Below are positions 21,626 to 34,195 of a stretch of 64,000 nucleotides of DNA, piece after piece. Position 1 is the stretch's first letter. Each line of letters opens with the position of its first letter. The notes below the pieces were generated by a model. It was given only the letters and a program-made list of their open reading frames with translations, was not told where the DNA came from and ran no database searches. Source of the stretch: Dipteris shenzhenensis. Taxonomy: Eukaryota > Polypodiophyta > Polypodiopsida > Gleicheniales. A program made the position numbers and the translations under genes. The DNA lies in NCBI GenBank assembly GCA_047967505.1, contig CM106541.1, one strand, 5' to 3'.

Positions 21626-23147
21626 AGCAAATGCACATCTCCTTGGTACCTTTCATGTACCTCATGATGCACTTAACTGCCTCCCAATGCCTCTTTCCTG
21701 GATTAGCCATATACCGGCTAACAACTCCCACTGCAAATGCAATGTCTGGTCTAGTAGCTATCATAGCATACATAAGACTCCCAACTGCTAATGCATAAGG
21801 AACCTTGGCCATCATGGCCCTCTCCTCATCTGATTTGGGACTATCTATATGACTCAGTTTCACATATGGAGGCAATGGAGTACTCACTGCCTTCCCCCCC
21901 TCCATATTGAAACGCTGCAATACTTTTGTAACATACTCTTTTTGTGAAAGCCAAAGGAGTTTCCTACTCCGATCACGCATGATGCGCATACCAAGAATAT
22001 GACCTGCAAGTCCCAAATCCTTCATATCAAAGGCCTCATGCAACTTGGCCTTTAATGCATCTAGCTCATAAGTATTCTTGCTAGCCAATAGCATATCATC
22101 CACATATAGTGCCAAGATTATCAGGCTATTATCCTTAGCCCTTTTAGTGTAGAGGCAGTGATCAATTTCACTGCTTCTAAAACCCTGGGACTGAATGAAA
22201 GCATCAAACTTCTGATACCATTCTCTAGGCGCTTGCTTAAGACCATAGAGACTCTTCTTCAGCTTGCAAACTAAATGCTCTTTGCCCTTTTCTTCAAAGC
22301 CTTCTGGCTGCACCATGTAAATTTCCTCATGCAAATCCCCATGCAAGAAAGCTGTCTTGACATCCATCTGGATAAGCTCCATATCCTCTGATGCCACTAG
22401 TCCAAGCATGCATCTAAGTGTGGTCATCTTCACAACCGGAGAGAATATCTCATCAAAGTCCACACCCTTCTCTTGCTTGAACCCTTTAGCAACCAAACGG
22501 GCCTTGTACCTAGGCACATCATCACCTGTGACCTTCATTTTGTAGACCCATTTACATGGCAATGCTTTCTTTCCATGTGGCAAAGAAACCAAGTCCCAAG
22601 TCTTATTCTTCATAAGTGAACTCATCTCTAATTGCATAGCATACTCCCACTTGCGTTGATCCTCGCGCATCATAGCCTCTTTGTAGCAAGAAGGCTCCCC
22701 GCAATCAGTAAGCATCACATAGTCTACCCCTGGAACAAACTTATCAGGCGGTCTAGACACTCTAGAAGATCTTCTCAAGGGCATTTCAGCTTGCTGTCCC
22801 ACCTGCATATCAGCCACATTTGGCTCATCATTTCCACCAATAGATGATCCATCATCTACCCTTGATTGTATACCTGTGGGAGTACTTGGTGGTACCATTT
22901 CTTGCACATTTGGTGCATGGACAGCTTGCTGTCTATCAACATATGCAGGTGGATTCACATCTTGGAAAGTGATTCTCCTCATTTCCACATCCCTCATGGG
23001 TGCCTTATGCATCTTCTTCTCATTGAAGACTACATCATGGCTGCGTATGATCTTCTTTGCTTCTGGATCCCAGAGACGATAGCCCATCTCTCCACTTTCA
23101 CCATAACCCAAAAAGATGCATTTCCTAGACTTTGGATCTAGCTTCTT
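21564..23147 (-). pseudogene. copia integrase C-terminus and reverse transcriptase
   Basis: The same frame as the upstream gag-integrase part. It opens with the integrase tail (CIFLGYGESGEMGYRLWDP) and carries the RT: NKTWDLVSLP, KWVYKMKV, RLVAKGFKQ, MDVKTAFLHGDL, LYGLKQAPREWYQ, catalytic YVDDMLLA, KDLG and MYAMIATRPDIA. RT active-site residues are intact. It ends early through the frameshift before RNase H. Confidence 0.92.
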
Positions 23148-25211
23148 TCAAAGCTCTTTTGGCATATGTGCATATGCCTCACACCCAAATATACGCAAAT
23201 GAGAGTAAGAGGGCTTCTTGCCACTCCATGCCTCTTCAGGAATACCACCATCCAAACTCTTACTAGGTGATCTATTGATCACATGCACTGCAGTCTTCAT
23301 TGCCTCAGCCCAAAAACCACCAGAAAGACTTGCATTGGAAAGCATGCATTGCAACCTTTCTTGAATGGTACGATTCATCTTTTTTGCAACTGGATTTTGC
23401 TCTGGAGTACGAGGGGATGTGAGCTCCCTCTTAATCCCACGTGTATCACAGAACTGCTGAAAGTCATGAGAGAGATACTCTCCACCATTGTCAGTCCGTA
23501 GGCATTTAAGCGTTCTACCTGACTGATTCTCAACCAAGGCCAGCCATTTCTGAAATACCTGGAACACATCACTCTTCCGAGCTATAGCATAAGCCCACAC
23601 TTTCCTAGTTGCATCATCAATGAATGTCACATAGTATTCAGCCCCGCCTAATGACCGTGTAGGCATGGGACCACATACGTCTGAATGCACCAAATCAAGC
23701 ATTTCAAACTCTTTCTTTCCCCTTCTTTTATGGGCTGATTTAGTCTGCTTCCCATAGAGACAATGCTCACAAAATTCAAAATCAGAGAAACTCAAATGCG
23801 GTACATAACCCAAATGGCATAAGAGTTTCATTCCATTCTGGCTCACGTGCCCCAACCTGCAATGCCACAAAGAAGTGCTTGGCTGGTCGGTTATTGCAAC
23901 AACATGATCAAATACCCTTGATACATGTAAGGGATACAAAGTCCCACACTTGGCACCCCTGGCCAAAAGCATAGAGCCCTTCTGAATTTTCCAACTCTGA
24001 AAGCCAAAAGTGGTGTGAAAACCAGCATCATCTAGCTGACCCACTGAAATAAGACTCTTGGTCAGCTTAGGCACATGTCTCACATGTTTCAAAACAAATG
24101 CAGACCCATTTGCAAAAGAAAACTTTATGTCACCTACTCCCACTATGTCACATGCATAGTCATTTCCAAGATGCACACAACCTGTCTTTCCACTGTCATA
24201 AGTGGAAAACCATTCCCTATGGGGAGTAACATGGAATGAAGCACCAGAATCCAAAATCCAATCCTGGGAATATGCATCATCTGAAGTGGTAAGCAACTCT
24301 GCAGATAAAATAGACATGAAGAGAACGTCATTGTCACTATCATATGTGACTGCATTAATCTCCTCGATCTTCACCTTTCCTTTGTCCTCCCTTGGACTCT
24401 CTTCCTTTTGATTTGCACCCCAATTTGCATTCTTTTTCTTATCCTTTTGCTCTGTTTTTAGCTTGTAGCAATCCTTTTTCATATGGCCCTTCTTGCCACA
24501 ATGGTAACACTCAATGTTTCGTGCCCTAGATTTGCTACGAGACTTCCCTCTTTCTTGGGACTTCCCCCTGAACTGTGATCTGCCCCTTTGCACATTTAAG
24601 GCTGCATCCTGCTTGTTGCCGTCCATAGACTTCCGTCTAATCTCCTCGGCCAACAAGCTACCCACAACATCATCAAATTTCAATACTCCACCAGGTGCAG
24701 AGTTACTGACAGCTGTACGGAAGGTATCCCATGAGGATGGCAATGAACATAAGAGAAATATTGCGTTAGTCTCCGCATCAAAATTCATTTTCTGAGCCTG
24801 AAGCTGGTTGAAAATAATATTGAATTCATTCAAGTGAGAAGCAATGGAGACCCCTTCCTTCATCTGCAGCTCAAACAACCTCTTCATGAGGTAAACTTTA
24901 TTAGAGGCAGTTTCCTTCTCATAAGTGGCACACAGTTTCTTCCACAAATCTTCCGTAGTCTGCTCATTTACTACTGTGAAATAAACTGACTCTGCAAGAT
25001 GAAGTCTAATAGTAGACTTTGCTAATGCATCCAACTCATTCCAATCATCCTCAGACATATCTGCAGGCTTAGCTTCAATACCTGCCAAGGGTTTAATCTG
25101 CTTCTTTTGAATAAGCACATCCCTTATTTGTTCTTTCCACAAAGAAAAGTTTGTCCCATCAAACTTTTTAATGCTGAAAAACTCCTTTTCAGACATGGAA
25201 GAGGATGCCAT
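23148..25211 (-). pseudogene. copia gag, protease and integrase (ends at a TGA nonsense codon)
   Basis: The start used is the ATG at 25211 (MASSSMSEKEF). An upstream in-frame ATG at 25235 precedes the usual gag N-terminus. In order: gag/UBN2 (FDGTNFSLWKEQIRDVLIQ), zinc knuckle CYHCGKKGHMKKDC, protease WILDSGASFHV, GAG-pre-integrase WHCRLGHVSQNG, HHCC ending CEHCLYGKQTK, integrase core HSDVCGPM, TFIDDATRK, LRTDNGGEY. The catalytic Glu block, usually GVAER.N, reads PVAKKMNRT, so the third residue of the DDE triad is Lys. The frame stops at TGA 23150-23148, where CGA (Arg) is expected, and then stays open. Role: particle proteins and cDNA insertion. Confidence 0.92.
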
Positions 25212-25235
25212 GATGCAAATGAAACAAAATCCCAA

Positions 25236-26659
25236 ATGCTAGTACCTGCAAGAGAGAATCACACCAAATACTAGGTGCACCCAAATGTGTATGCCACAAT
25301 GGACTGAAATATCACCAAAACTCAAAGCTCAAAGCATCAAAAGATGCATCTGACTCATGTGCATATACTATGCATCCATATGAGCAAATCTGGCCCAAAA
25401 GAAAATGCCAACTACAATGGCAATCCAAAATGCCAATAAGTGCCAAATGGCTCAAGCATAAACACCATCCATGGGCACATGCATCAATAATATCTCATCC
25501 AAGAGAGCATAACACTATTAGTGCATCACCTGCAATGTGTCAAAGCTGTCCCTCAGCATAATATAGCATCCATGTGCAAAGCGTCCATAAAAATAGCATC
25601 CCACAAGGCAATTTGGGCCTATCAGCGCATCCAATAAGGACCGCAATGCATCCAAATGGCCTATAAATCATCCACTGCGACCAAATGCACACCACGAATG
25701 AGCGCACACTGCTCAAACTACAACCAGAGTGATCTGCATAAGGTATGCTCAAGAAATCATGGTCCCACGGTAATGACCGCTACTAAAAATAGAACCTGAG
25801 ATGCTTCAAAACATGGGCGCCATTGCATAATCGGACTCAGCAAGAAAATCTGCAAATATCTCTCTTCTGCCAGAACTCCAAAATCCCAACCGATGAGTGA
25901 GAAATGGGAGTCAACACTTATCCACTGCCATGTGGCATAAATCTAAGGTTTCAAAACCTTAGAATGAAAAATGCATAACAGAGAGACGAAATCGAATACA
26001 CAGAGATCTATAACTCTGAAAATCCTCCACCGAATCGCGCAAGAACTGATAGGTAGGGGTTTTTGGGCGTCCGGAACGCAATGGGACAGACGGTTTTGGA
26101 AACCGTGGTCTCAATCACTGGGTCCAACACACGGACTGAAAAACGTTTTTGGAAACAGAGCTGTTTGTAAACTCCATCGGAGTGCGAATGATGAGCAACA
26201 TAGAAGTTTTAGGACCTCCTGAGTCCACCGGAACTGACAGATCTGCAAATGGTTGCTCCAAACTTGAGTTCCAACACTCGGGCAAAAACGCAGAAACTGA
26301 CACAGTGAGTTAGAAATCCAATGAAATGATCCCAGATTCAAGAATGAAGGTGTTTCCAAGCTCCTGAAGTGAAGTGGACACCAAAAGCAAGCAATAGTTG
26401 CCTCTACAAGTCAATACGGAGTCTCTGTCATCAAACGGAACAGGAAAAAGCTCAAAAAACGACTTTTTCTTTGAAAACTCTTAACAGGCTCTCAAAACCA
26501 CTTCGCAAAGCCAAAGTGACTTTTCCAAAGGTTCCTCCAAGGTCTCTGCACACTCGGATGCAAGTAAAGTCGCCCACAAACCTTCCCATAGAGCTTCTCC
26601 TTCCTCCCACAGAGCTGCTGAGCTTCAAGCATTCACGCACGCTCAGCTAGATCACCCGA
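25236..26659 (-). other. copia 5' leader, 1.4 kb
   Basis: The stretch between PBS and gag is long for a copia element. It has no recognisable domain. The left half (25300-25760) is rich in the phrase gcatcca and variants. Short frames (for example minus 26359-26111) look spurious. Confidence 0.6.
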
Positions 26660-26671
26660 GCTCTGATACCA
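26660..26671 (-). other. copia primer-binding site, initiator tRNA-Met type
   Basis: Minus strand TGGTATCAGAGC, two bases inside the 5' LTR. Confidence 0.95.
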
Positions 26672-26673
26672 GT

Positions 26674-26844
26674 TGAGAGTGCTCTCAACGGAAGCAAGAA
26701 CGGAAGAGGGAGAGAGAGAGTCAGAGAGCCACACAAGTTTTGGTGGGTGCAGAACCACCCTAATCTTCTTTTTCATTCATTTATATATGTGTTTGAGTAT
26801 TGTACATAACCGGGGTAAAGGCACAGTGACCTTTAACCCCCACA
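26674..26844 (-). repeat. copia 5' LTR (171 bp)
   Basis: TGAGAGTGCTCTCAAC ... CCCCCACA. Near-identical partner of 20925-21095. On the minus strand this LTR would drive the element. Confidence 0.95.
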
Positions 26845-26849
26845 TTGGC
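26845..26849. other. target-site duplication, right copy (TTGGC)
   Basis: Matches 20920-20924. It is also part of the interrupted PBS (TTTGGCGCCACTG...). Confidence 0.9.
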
Positions 26850-29000
26850 GCCACTGTCGGGGAGACTAGCATCTCAAGTAACAAGTAAGCAAGTATGTGT
26901 AAAAAACAAACTACTACGAACTTTCACGAACATAACACTCAAGGGCAAGGAGAGTAGATTTTTTTTTCCAACTCTAGCCAAACATATCAACCCCAAGCAT
27001 TAACCTTGGGTTACTACCTTAAGCAATTTTCTTTATTTCTTAAAAAGAAGCCACTTAAAAAAAAAATCAGGCTAGTTAATGGACACGAATGCGTAGAGCT
27101 TGCAATTTCGATCATTTCACCTTTTTACAGAAGAGCGATCTGAGCTAACCCCATGAAAAGTTATGGCTCGGGAAGAGTTTAGCGTTTGACCCTAACCTAC
27201 ACCCATTCCTATAAAAACCCACTTCACCCTCTAATTTAGTCTAACCTACGGTGGGCTAGTTAGGAACTGGTTAGGCTAGTTAGTTCAACTAACTATAGTT
27301 AGTTAGATCCACAGTTAGGTTAGGTTAGACTAAATTGGGTTAGAGTAACTACCCTTGTAATAATTGGCAATTCCTCTAACTAACAGTTAGACCAAATGCT
27401 GGTTTAAATTGTAGACTAGCTCAGTTAGTCCACCCCAGTTAAAGTTTAGGACCATGCACACCATACTTAAGGCCAAGGACCCCCCCCCCCCTAACCAAAA
27501 AGACCCCATTTTATCCCTAGTTCAACACTTCGTATCTCGCCTGTTTGGGACCCAAACTAGACCCCGTTTGAACCACGGTTTTACACACAAAAACACAATG
27601 CTATGGGGCATTTTTCCAGCCCATTCTACACCATTTAGGCATCCCTAGAACTCGTTAATTTGCACCCCCTTGTGGGCCTCTATTCGCACTAATTCGCTCA
27701 TATATTTTCGCTGTGACCTCCGATTGACGATTTGTCTGCACCGACACATTTCCCTACACACGTGGGAAAATCTTAGTCACATTATTAACATGCCGGTCCC
27801 TACACCACTAACACATCTCTAACCCTTTTAACACAACTACATCAACACCTGCACGTGAAATCATGCCTAGACATCCAGCATAGGCTGAAGCTTTTGGATA
27901 GATTGAACCAATGATCATTACCATCGCTATGGATGATTATGAGATTCCATTCCCTCCTCCCCTTTTTTGAAGAGAAGAAGACTTAGACAAAGAACGTATT
28001 TGGCAAGAACATCCAACTATGTTTGAGCATGAATTCCTGTCTCCACCTAGGTTTGAGAAGGAGAAAATGCCAATGTCCCCGCCACCACAATCGTCAGGGT
28101 ATGAGGAATTTTATAGAGAATCCCACATGCTAGTAGAGATTATAATCTCATTTTAGAACCCTTTCCCACCCCTTGAAGAGACTAGCATGCCCGCAAAAAG
28201 CCTCTCTGAGGAGAGGATGAGGTGGAGGAAGAGTCAACCAATGAGGACCAGCCCTATACCTATCACAATTAAATGGAATTGCTTAGAGAAGTGGATGTGA
28301 TAGATGACTGCAAGAAACATGTTTGAGAATTCAAGATAAAGAAGGTACAATTAATCAACTAAGGCAAAGCGAGGGCACATAGATTCAAAAGATACATCTA
28401 GACTCTAGTATAGGAAGACTACTTGGAGAGCTACTAGGGGTTATCAAAATAACTTGGAAAGCTAGAGTGATGATGGGTCACCAGGCTTGATTGCAACAAG
28501 TTGAGACTTAGGTCCAAAATGCTTGTGGCTAAAGGTGGAAGACTTGATTTAGAACAGAAGTGTTGCAATTGGAGCGAGCCAAGTAAGAGTGCATCATTAG
28601 AGGGTAGAGGTTTGGGATCCTCAGTAAGTAATTGGCTAACCATAGGGAAGACATAGCCAAGGAAATAAATTGATTAAAACAAACATTGGAGCAAATCATG
28701 TTTGATCTTAGAACATCACAATTGAAATGTGGAAGTCATAACCATTTAATTGCAGAGGAGCCAAAGAGACTACTAGTCCACTAATGCGATGCTGGATATC
28801 AAGCAAAGAAAAGCGACTATTTTGCTATACGAGCCAAAATTACGTGCAAATCAATGCAAGAGGGATGAATTGAAGTCCAAAATAGGCCTTGAAGAAATCG
28901 CTTCAATACTTTTGCCATTTTGAGTGCCACATCTTTTTGTACAAGTGTAAATCATTTTAGCATTATTTCTTTATAATAAAAATGTCAATCGATATATTGT
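26850..29000 (+). mobile_element. internal region of the interrupted Tat-like element, decayed
   Basis: After the PBS remainder (gccactgtcggggaga) no recognisable pol was found. The stretch at 27230-27430 is built of ttagttag/ctaacta repeats. At 27860-28330 short frames such as YEIPFPPPLF and PPRFEKEKMPMSPPP resemble a charged, proline-rich N-terminal ORF, broken by many stops. This could be a LARD-like or deleted derivative; the 3' end was not found. Confidence 0.4.
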
Positions 29001-29940
29001 AATAATGTTGACTATGATATTTGGGAAAAACACCTCATATGTGGTGAGTAAGAAGATAAGTTAGTCTAATCATTGTTCAACACACATTTTGTACACATTC
29101 AATAGATGAGCAAAGTGAGTACTATGCTTTTGGATTTGTTAGAGGAGTTCAAAGTGAGATGCTAGAATGGGAAAGGGTGGGAACAGGGAGCTAGATGTTC
29201 ATATCCCCTAAAACTAACCTTGTAGATATAAATATTTCTTACATTGAAGACTTCAAATGAAGATGCAATTCTTTATCAAACTATTCATCTTCAGTGGCTT
29301 TCCTTTGTGTTGCTATTGTGAAAGTTAATGTTTTTGTTAATGGTGAATGAATTTGTTCACTTGTGTAGTTTATGTCTAGTTTCTTTTGTTTATTTTAATG
29401 TGGTTAATTTGATTACTCAGATGAATAGGAAATAGATCCATGGTAGCATGATTGATTCATTCATCATTAACAGTCTGGGAAGGCAACTAAACTAGTATAT
29501 TGAAGGTGTTTATGCAAGGGAGTTATGAAACCTTGTTTCCTTGACTCCATAGCATAGATTATTAGACATTGAAGAGTGACGAGGCTAAACAAGCAATGAG
29601 GTTGTCTCTCTTGACTGCCACGGAGGCCCTTGCCTATGTTGAAGAGGCATTTCACCCTGTCTGGTTGTCTTATTTGATTCTAAAGAACCTAAGTGAGAAA
29701 AAAACTTTTCCAACACCATATGTGCAACCATTCTTAAGGCCATGATATGAATCTCAAGGGGTAAAACAATTTGGTCAACTTACATGATTTATTTATTAAA
29801 AAAAGTTACATGATCCATATAATACCTTGAGATTTAAGCTAGTACATGGAGGCCATAACTTAGGCAAATTATTTTTTGTAGATTTCATCTCGAAGCAAAT
29901 TATTTTTTTGTATTTCCAAGGCTCGTTATACCCAATCCTA
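29000..29940. other. no gene recognised
   Basis: AT-rich sequence with A/T runs. A short duplication 'caaattattttttgtagattt' occurs at about 29867-29915. Confidence 0.4.
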
Positions 29941-29944
29941 ATTT

Positions 29945-30260
29945 CACTATGCTCCTCATTTCTGGCCATTGGACGATTGGGTGGTCAATAGCAAAATTAT
30001 TTTTTGGGCATTTTTCAAGCTGCGCGACAACGTGCTGGTGGGCAAGATTTCAAATTTGGGACAGATTGGCACTCTCGTTGGGTTTTTTCCCAACGTATTG
30101 ATTTCCACACTGGTGTAACGATCAGACATGACTTGTCAGAATTGTTGGCATAATCATTCTAAACATTGTATAGAGCTCAACACATGGCACTCAAGGCCTT
30201 TACTCCATGGGCATACAACCATTCTAAACATGGTGCAGAGCTTGACATGCACCACTCCAC
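29945..30260. repeat. dispersed repeat, copy B
   Basis: Similar to 15360-15570. It continues into 'ctttactccatgggcatacaaccattctaaacatggtgcagagc', which is itself tandemly repeated at about 30198, 30285 and 30633. Confidence 0.55.
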
Positions 30261-30379
30261 ACCTTTACTCCACAGGGGTCTTTACTTCATGGGCATACAA
30301 CCATGCTGAACATGGTGCAGAGCATGACATGCACCATGCCACACCTTTATTGGAGAGGAACACACGAATTCACACCTTT

Positions 30380-30975
30380 ACTGATAGCAATATAGAGTAT
30401 GACAAATGGCGGTCTGCAAAATAGTAGGACCGCCGCATTAGTTTTTGTGCACCACCACCGTAGTAGCTTATAGTTCTATAACTACTACACTTGTTCAACA
30501 AAAGAGCTACTTTAGGATTTTTAAGTCTATTTAAAACCAGCACAGTGGTCTCGAGATATTTGTTATAGCTATTTTGGTGCAAATAATCAAATCAACCGTT
30601 TTATCTTATGATGTACCAAACTTTACTCCACGATGGCCTTTACTCCACGAGCATACAACCATTTTGAACATAGTACAGAGAGTGACACGTGCCACTCCCT
30701 TTATTGGACAGTATAGAGCATGACACATGCCACTCCCTTTATTGGAGAGGAACATAGGAATACATGCCTTTATTAGATAGCAATATAGTATATGACATGT
30801 GGTGGTCTGCAAAGTAGTGGGATCGCCGCCCTAGTTCTTGTGCACGCCCACTGTGCTGGCTTACAACTACCACCACACTTGTTCAACAAGAGAGCTACTT
30901 TAGCATTAAGGCTATTTAAAACTAGCGCGGTGGTCTCAAGAGATTACTATTTTGGTGCAAAAAAGTAAATCAAGC
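30380..30975. repeat. duplicated block, ~405-bp period
   Basis: The segment from 'agcaatatagagtatgacaaatggcggtctgcaaa' through 'cttgttcaacaaaagagctactttag' to 'agcacagtggtctcgaga' recurs from about 30779 with 'agcaatatagtatatgacatgtggtggtctgc', 'cttgttcaacaagagagctacttta' and 'agcgcggtggtctcaaga'. Confidence 0.7.
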
Positions 30976-31430
30976 ATTTTTTATAGCAAGAATTTGTGTG
31001 CCCTATTACATTAAACAAAAATTCTAAAGTTGAATGCTGCCTTGAGGGCCCTCAACTTGCAAACTAGCGTAGCAGGATAACCGTGGGAATAGATCTCAAT
31101 GAGCACCAAGAGGCTTGGTAAATATGCCAACCTAGCAACCCAAGTAGCAGCCCAACCATGGTGGTGGCTAGAATGCACTTTTAGCACTGTTTGATATGTT
31201 TTTGGGTACTTTTTAGAGCACCATTGAGCTCTTTTAGAGCATGCTCATGATTGCACAGAGATTAAGAGAAAGCAAAAAAAATGATTGCACAAAGACACTC
31301 ATATTTTATATTGATAACTAGACAATCACATGCATTTAATGGTATAGTAGAATTCCCTTAGTACCCCAAAAGTGGCATACTCTACTAAAAAATTACAGTC
31401 TACTATAAAAAAATTACTACAACAGTTTAA
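30976..31430. other. no gene recognised
   Basis: AT-rich flank of the chromovirus-like element. Confidence 0.4.
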
Positions 31431-31434
31431 GCAA

Positions 31435-32132
31435 TGTTGTATTTCTGATATTTCTTCATTTGGGATATAATTTTATTTTTAATTGTGTGACTATGGCAAA
31501 GTATTCCATAGGAGACACCCGATGTGGAGGGGGTCCTAGTGGATGCTTTGTGTGGTTTAGTTGGAGACGCCTAGCTAGCCTTGATTTACCATGCTAGATG
31601 GTCGGTATTGTAGGTGATTCCATGTTAACTCTGATATCGTTTGTGTTATTGGTGTTGTGTTTGATTATTGTTCTTTGAGCGCGGTTATATTGGGATCGGT
31701 TGGTTCGATGATTCGTTCAATTGATTGTTAATAACAAATGTAATTGGTGGCTTGAGTATAGGTGATGGAACTAATGGCGAGGATTGGAGTTAGTGTGAGG
31801 GTACCGATCGAGGTGTCGCACAATGCATCTTATATGACCATGGGCCAGTTTTGTATTTCCTTGATATTGTAAAGTTTGAGTAATATTTAAATCAATTTTG
31901 GGCCCAAAGAGGCTATGTAAAGTGAATCCCTTATTTTGAAAGAGGGATAATTTTGGCTCCTAAGATTTATTGAAATATTATAAATACTATGGATGAGGAA
32001 GTGTGAACCACTCATCTAGGGGGGCAAATTGTACGTAGTTGGTTGTCGTTGTCGTTGTGTGCTTTGGTTATCTATTTTAATTTATCAAGTGGTGCTATTG
32101 TGAGCCTTGGGAAAATCCCTTTTTGAGTTTCG
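31435..32132 (+). repeat. chromovirus 5' LTR
   Basis: Matches 37199-37906 over its length: 'gtgactatggcaaagtattccata', 'gtcctagtggatgct', 'agatggtcggtattgt', 'caagtggtgctattgtgagc'. The start is approximate because the first bases are lost or changed. Confidence 0.85.
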
Positions 32133-32133
32133 G

Positions 32134-32145
32134 TGGTATCAGAGC
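32134..32145 (+). other. primer-binding site, initiator tRNA-Met type
   Basis: TGGTATCAGAGC directly after the 5' LTR. Confidence 0.9.
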
Positions 32146-32960
32146 CCAAGCTACACTTCAAGGCTTGTTGGGAAGATCCAGAAAGTCACATCTCTCTAGT
32201 GTGATTTTTGAGAAGGAATTGGTGGTATGATTTGGGAGAGGTTTTATACCTTGTAGAGGTTTTACCGATAAAATTTTCCCCTTCTGCAATATACAGTGTG
32301 GTCTTAAATTACAAGGGAGGCTATCTACAACGAGTTCTTGATTAGTTTTTGCTCAACCAGCCTTCACAATGTCTCTGACAGTGCCTCCCCAGGCTCTCAG
32401 CCCGCATGTTTTCCCTATGCCCACAGCTTATTAGGCACCAATAATTTATCGTCTTTCTTAAAAGATCTAGCACAACACTGAGTAGCCAATCTTCACCCAC
32501 AGTCTTTGCCAGCCCTAGCAATCATTGAGCGGTTTTCTTTTCTGCCCAACGAACTCTGTCGAGAGTTTGGTCGCCTTGCTTTCATGTAGTAGTTAATCGT
32601 CATTAATTCTCTGCTTGCAGTCGTCAAAATAGCACTCTTTGCCCACATTCAGACTCTGTCAGAGCTCTCTAGCCTACTGAATAACCCATAGCCTTCCCTC
32701 TGGTAGCCACTTCAAGGCTCTGTAGCTCTTTTGCTGCCCTCATAGGCTCACTGTTTTCTCCATTACCTATAGTCTTTAGGTCTCTAGCCATGGATAATGA
32801 ATTACTCTCAATCCCAAGGATTCTCTACCATAACTCCATGTGCCAACATCAGTCAAACTCTGTCTTCCTTAATTTGTGAATTCTAGCACCATAAATCAAG
32901 TCCAAGCTTACTTTGACCACAGAATTTTGAAAAATTTTATAAGGATCAAAATGTTTAAGG
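32146..32960 (+). other. chromovirus 5' leader and start of gag region
   Basis: No intact ORF. The sequence is pyrimidine-rich with repeated 'ctctagc' and 'ctctgtc' phrases. Confidence 0.5.
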
Positions 32961-34195
32961 TTTTTCAACCACAACCACCCACACTCTAAGAGCAGTTAGA
33001 CACACTTCACACAATTGGAATATGAGCATGAGCATAGGGAGAGATTGGAAAAGAAAGTCAATGGGGTAAGGAAAGAAAGAGGCATTCATGTGATGATGAG
33101 CCATCTAATGATGAGTCCGAAGATGATCCCATTCTTAGAATAGTTAGGGCTACACTAAAAGCACAGAATTCGAGAAAAGGAAATAAGATAAGTCGAAAAG
33201 CTTTCAGATTTAAAAAATTTGATGGAAAAACATATGCCACGCAATGTCTTGTGCTGGATCAGTTAGTTAGATGATTATTTTTCAGGGGAGAGATTTTCTA
33301 AAAAATACAAAATTAAATGTGCCGCAAATCATTTAGTTGAGAGTGCTACACTTTGGTGGAGCGTCACTATGCACAGTAAAACATGACCAAAAATCTAGAA
33401 GTCTTTTCAAAGGCTTATCAAGAGAGATTTCCTTCCTATGCATTTCAAGGCAAAAGCTAGGCAATAGTGGAACATTTTCATGCAATTTGAAAAAGAAACG
33501 ATCTCTGCATACATTGATAGGTTTTGGCAAACCTTGATTCAATTGCAATATCCAGAGAAAGTGAGTGAGTGAGATCAACGAAGAAAATATGTGATAGTTT
33601 TAAAATCCAAATTGAGAGCTGATATCAATATGTTCCATCCTCGTTCACTAAACTTTTCCATTTTACTTGCAATGAATTGTGAAAGGAAAACTGGAATGCC
33701 AAAAGAAGGGAAGAGCTTGGATCAACTTGTTCCCTTCCATAGAAAGAGGAGGTCTTACAAAAATCCTTTCTTCAAATCTAAATCTGGTTTTGTTCCACAG
33801 AAAATAGATTGTCCTTTAAAGCCAAATGGCAAGAATTTCCAGAAGAAGGAAATTTAAAGGTGCTACAAGTGCAACAAGGTGGGACATATAGCAACTAAAT
33901 GTTCAGAGAAAAAGAAGACTCCTACGACAAAAGTACATATGATTGAGAACAAAGCATCCAAGCAAGAGGGAGAATGATGCCAAGCCACTCCAAAGGTGGA
34001 GGTAAGTATAATTGTCATGCTCTTTTGAAAATGAAAATGGCAAGAATTTCCAGAAAGTGCAACAAGGAGGGACATTGAGTAGCTAAATGTCCAGAGAGAA
34101 AGAAGACTCCTAGGGCAAAACTACATGTGATTGAGAAAAAGGCAGTCAAGCAAGAGGGAGACATGGCGCCAAGCCACTCTGAAGGTGGAGGTAAG
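32961..34195 (+). pseudogene. chromovirus gag with duplicated zinc-knuckle segment
   Basis: Gag core phrases are spread over broken frames: KKFDGKTYATQC near 33215, TLWWSVTMHSK near 33350, then a basic tail (KRRSYKNPFFKSKSGF) in the 33591-33857 frame. After a stop comes a CCHC knuckle CYKCNKVGHIATKC at 33861-33902. A segment of about 189 bp is tandemly duplicated: the phrase 'aagccactc(c/t)aaaggtggaggtaagtat' occurs at 33982 and 34171. The second knuckle (about 34056-34090) has lost its first cysteine and contains a stop. Confidence 0.75.

Larger units (their letters stand above)
20925..26844 (-). mobile_element. complete Ty1/copia LTR retrotransposon
   Basis: Both LTRs (171 bp each), PBS, polypurine tract and a 5-bp target duplication (TTGGC) are present. 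The minus-strand gene order is gag, protease, integrase, RT, RNase H, which defines Ty1/copia. The LTRs differ at two positions that I could see, so insertion is recent compared with the other LTR elements here. Coding damage is limited to one nonsense codon, one frameshift and a changed integrase catalytic residue. It interrupts a Tat-like element exactly at its PBS. Confidence 0.95.
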
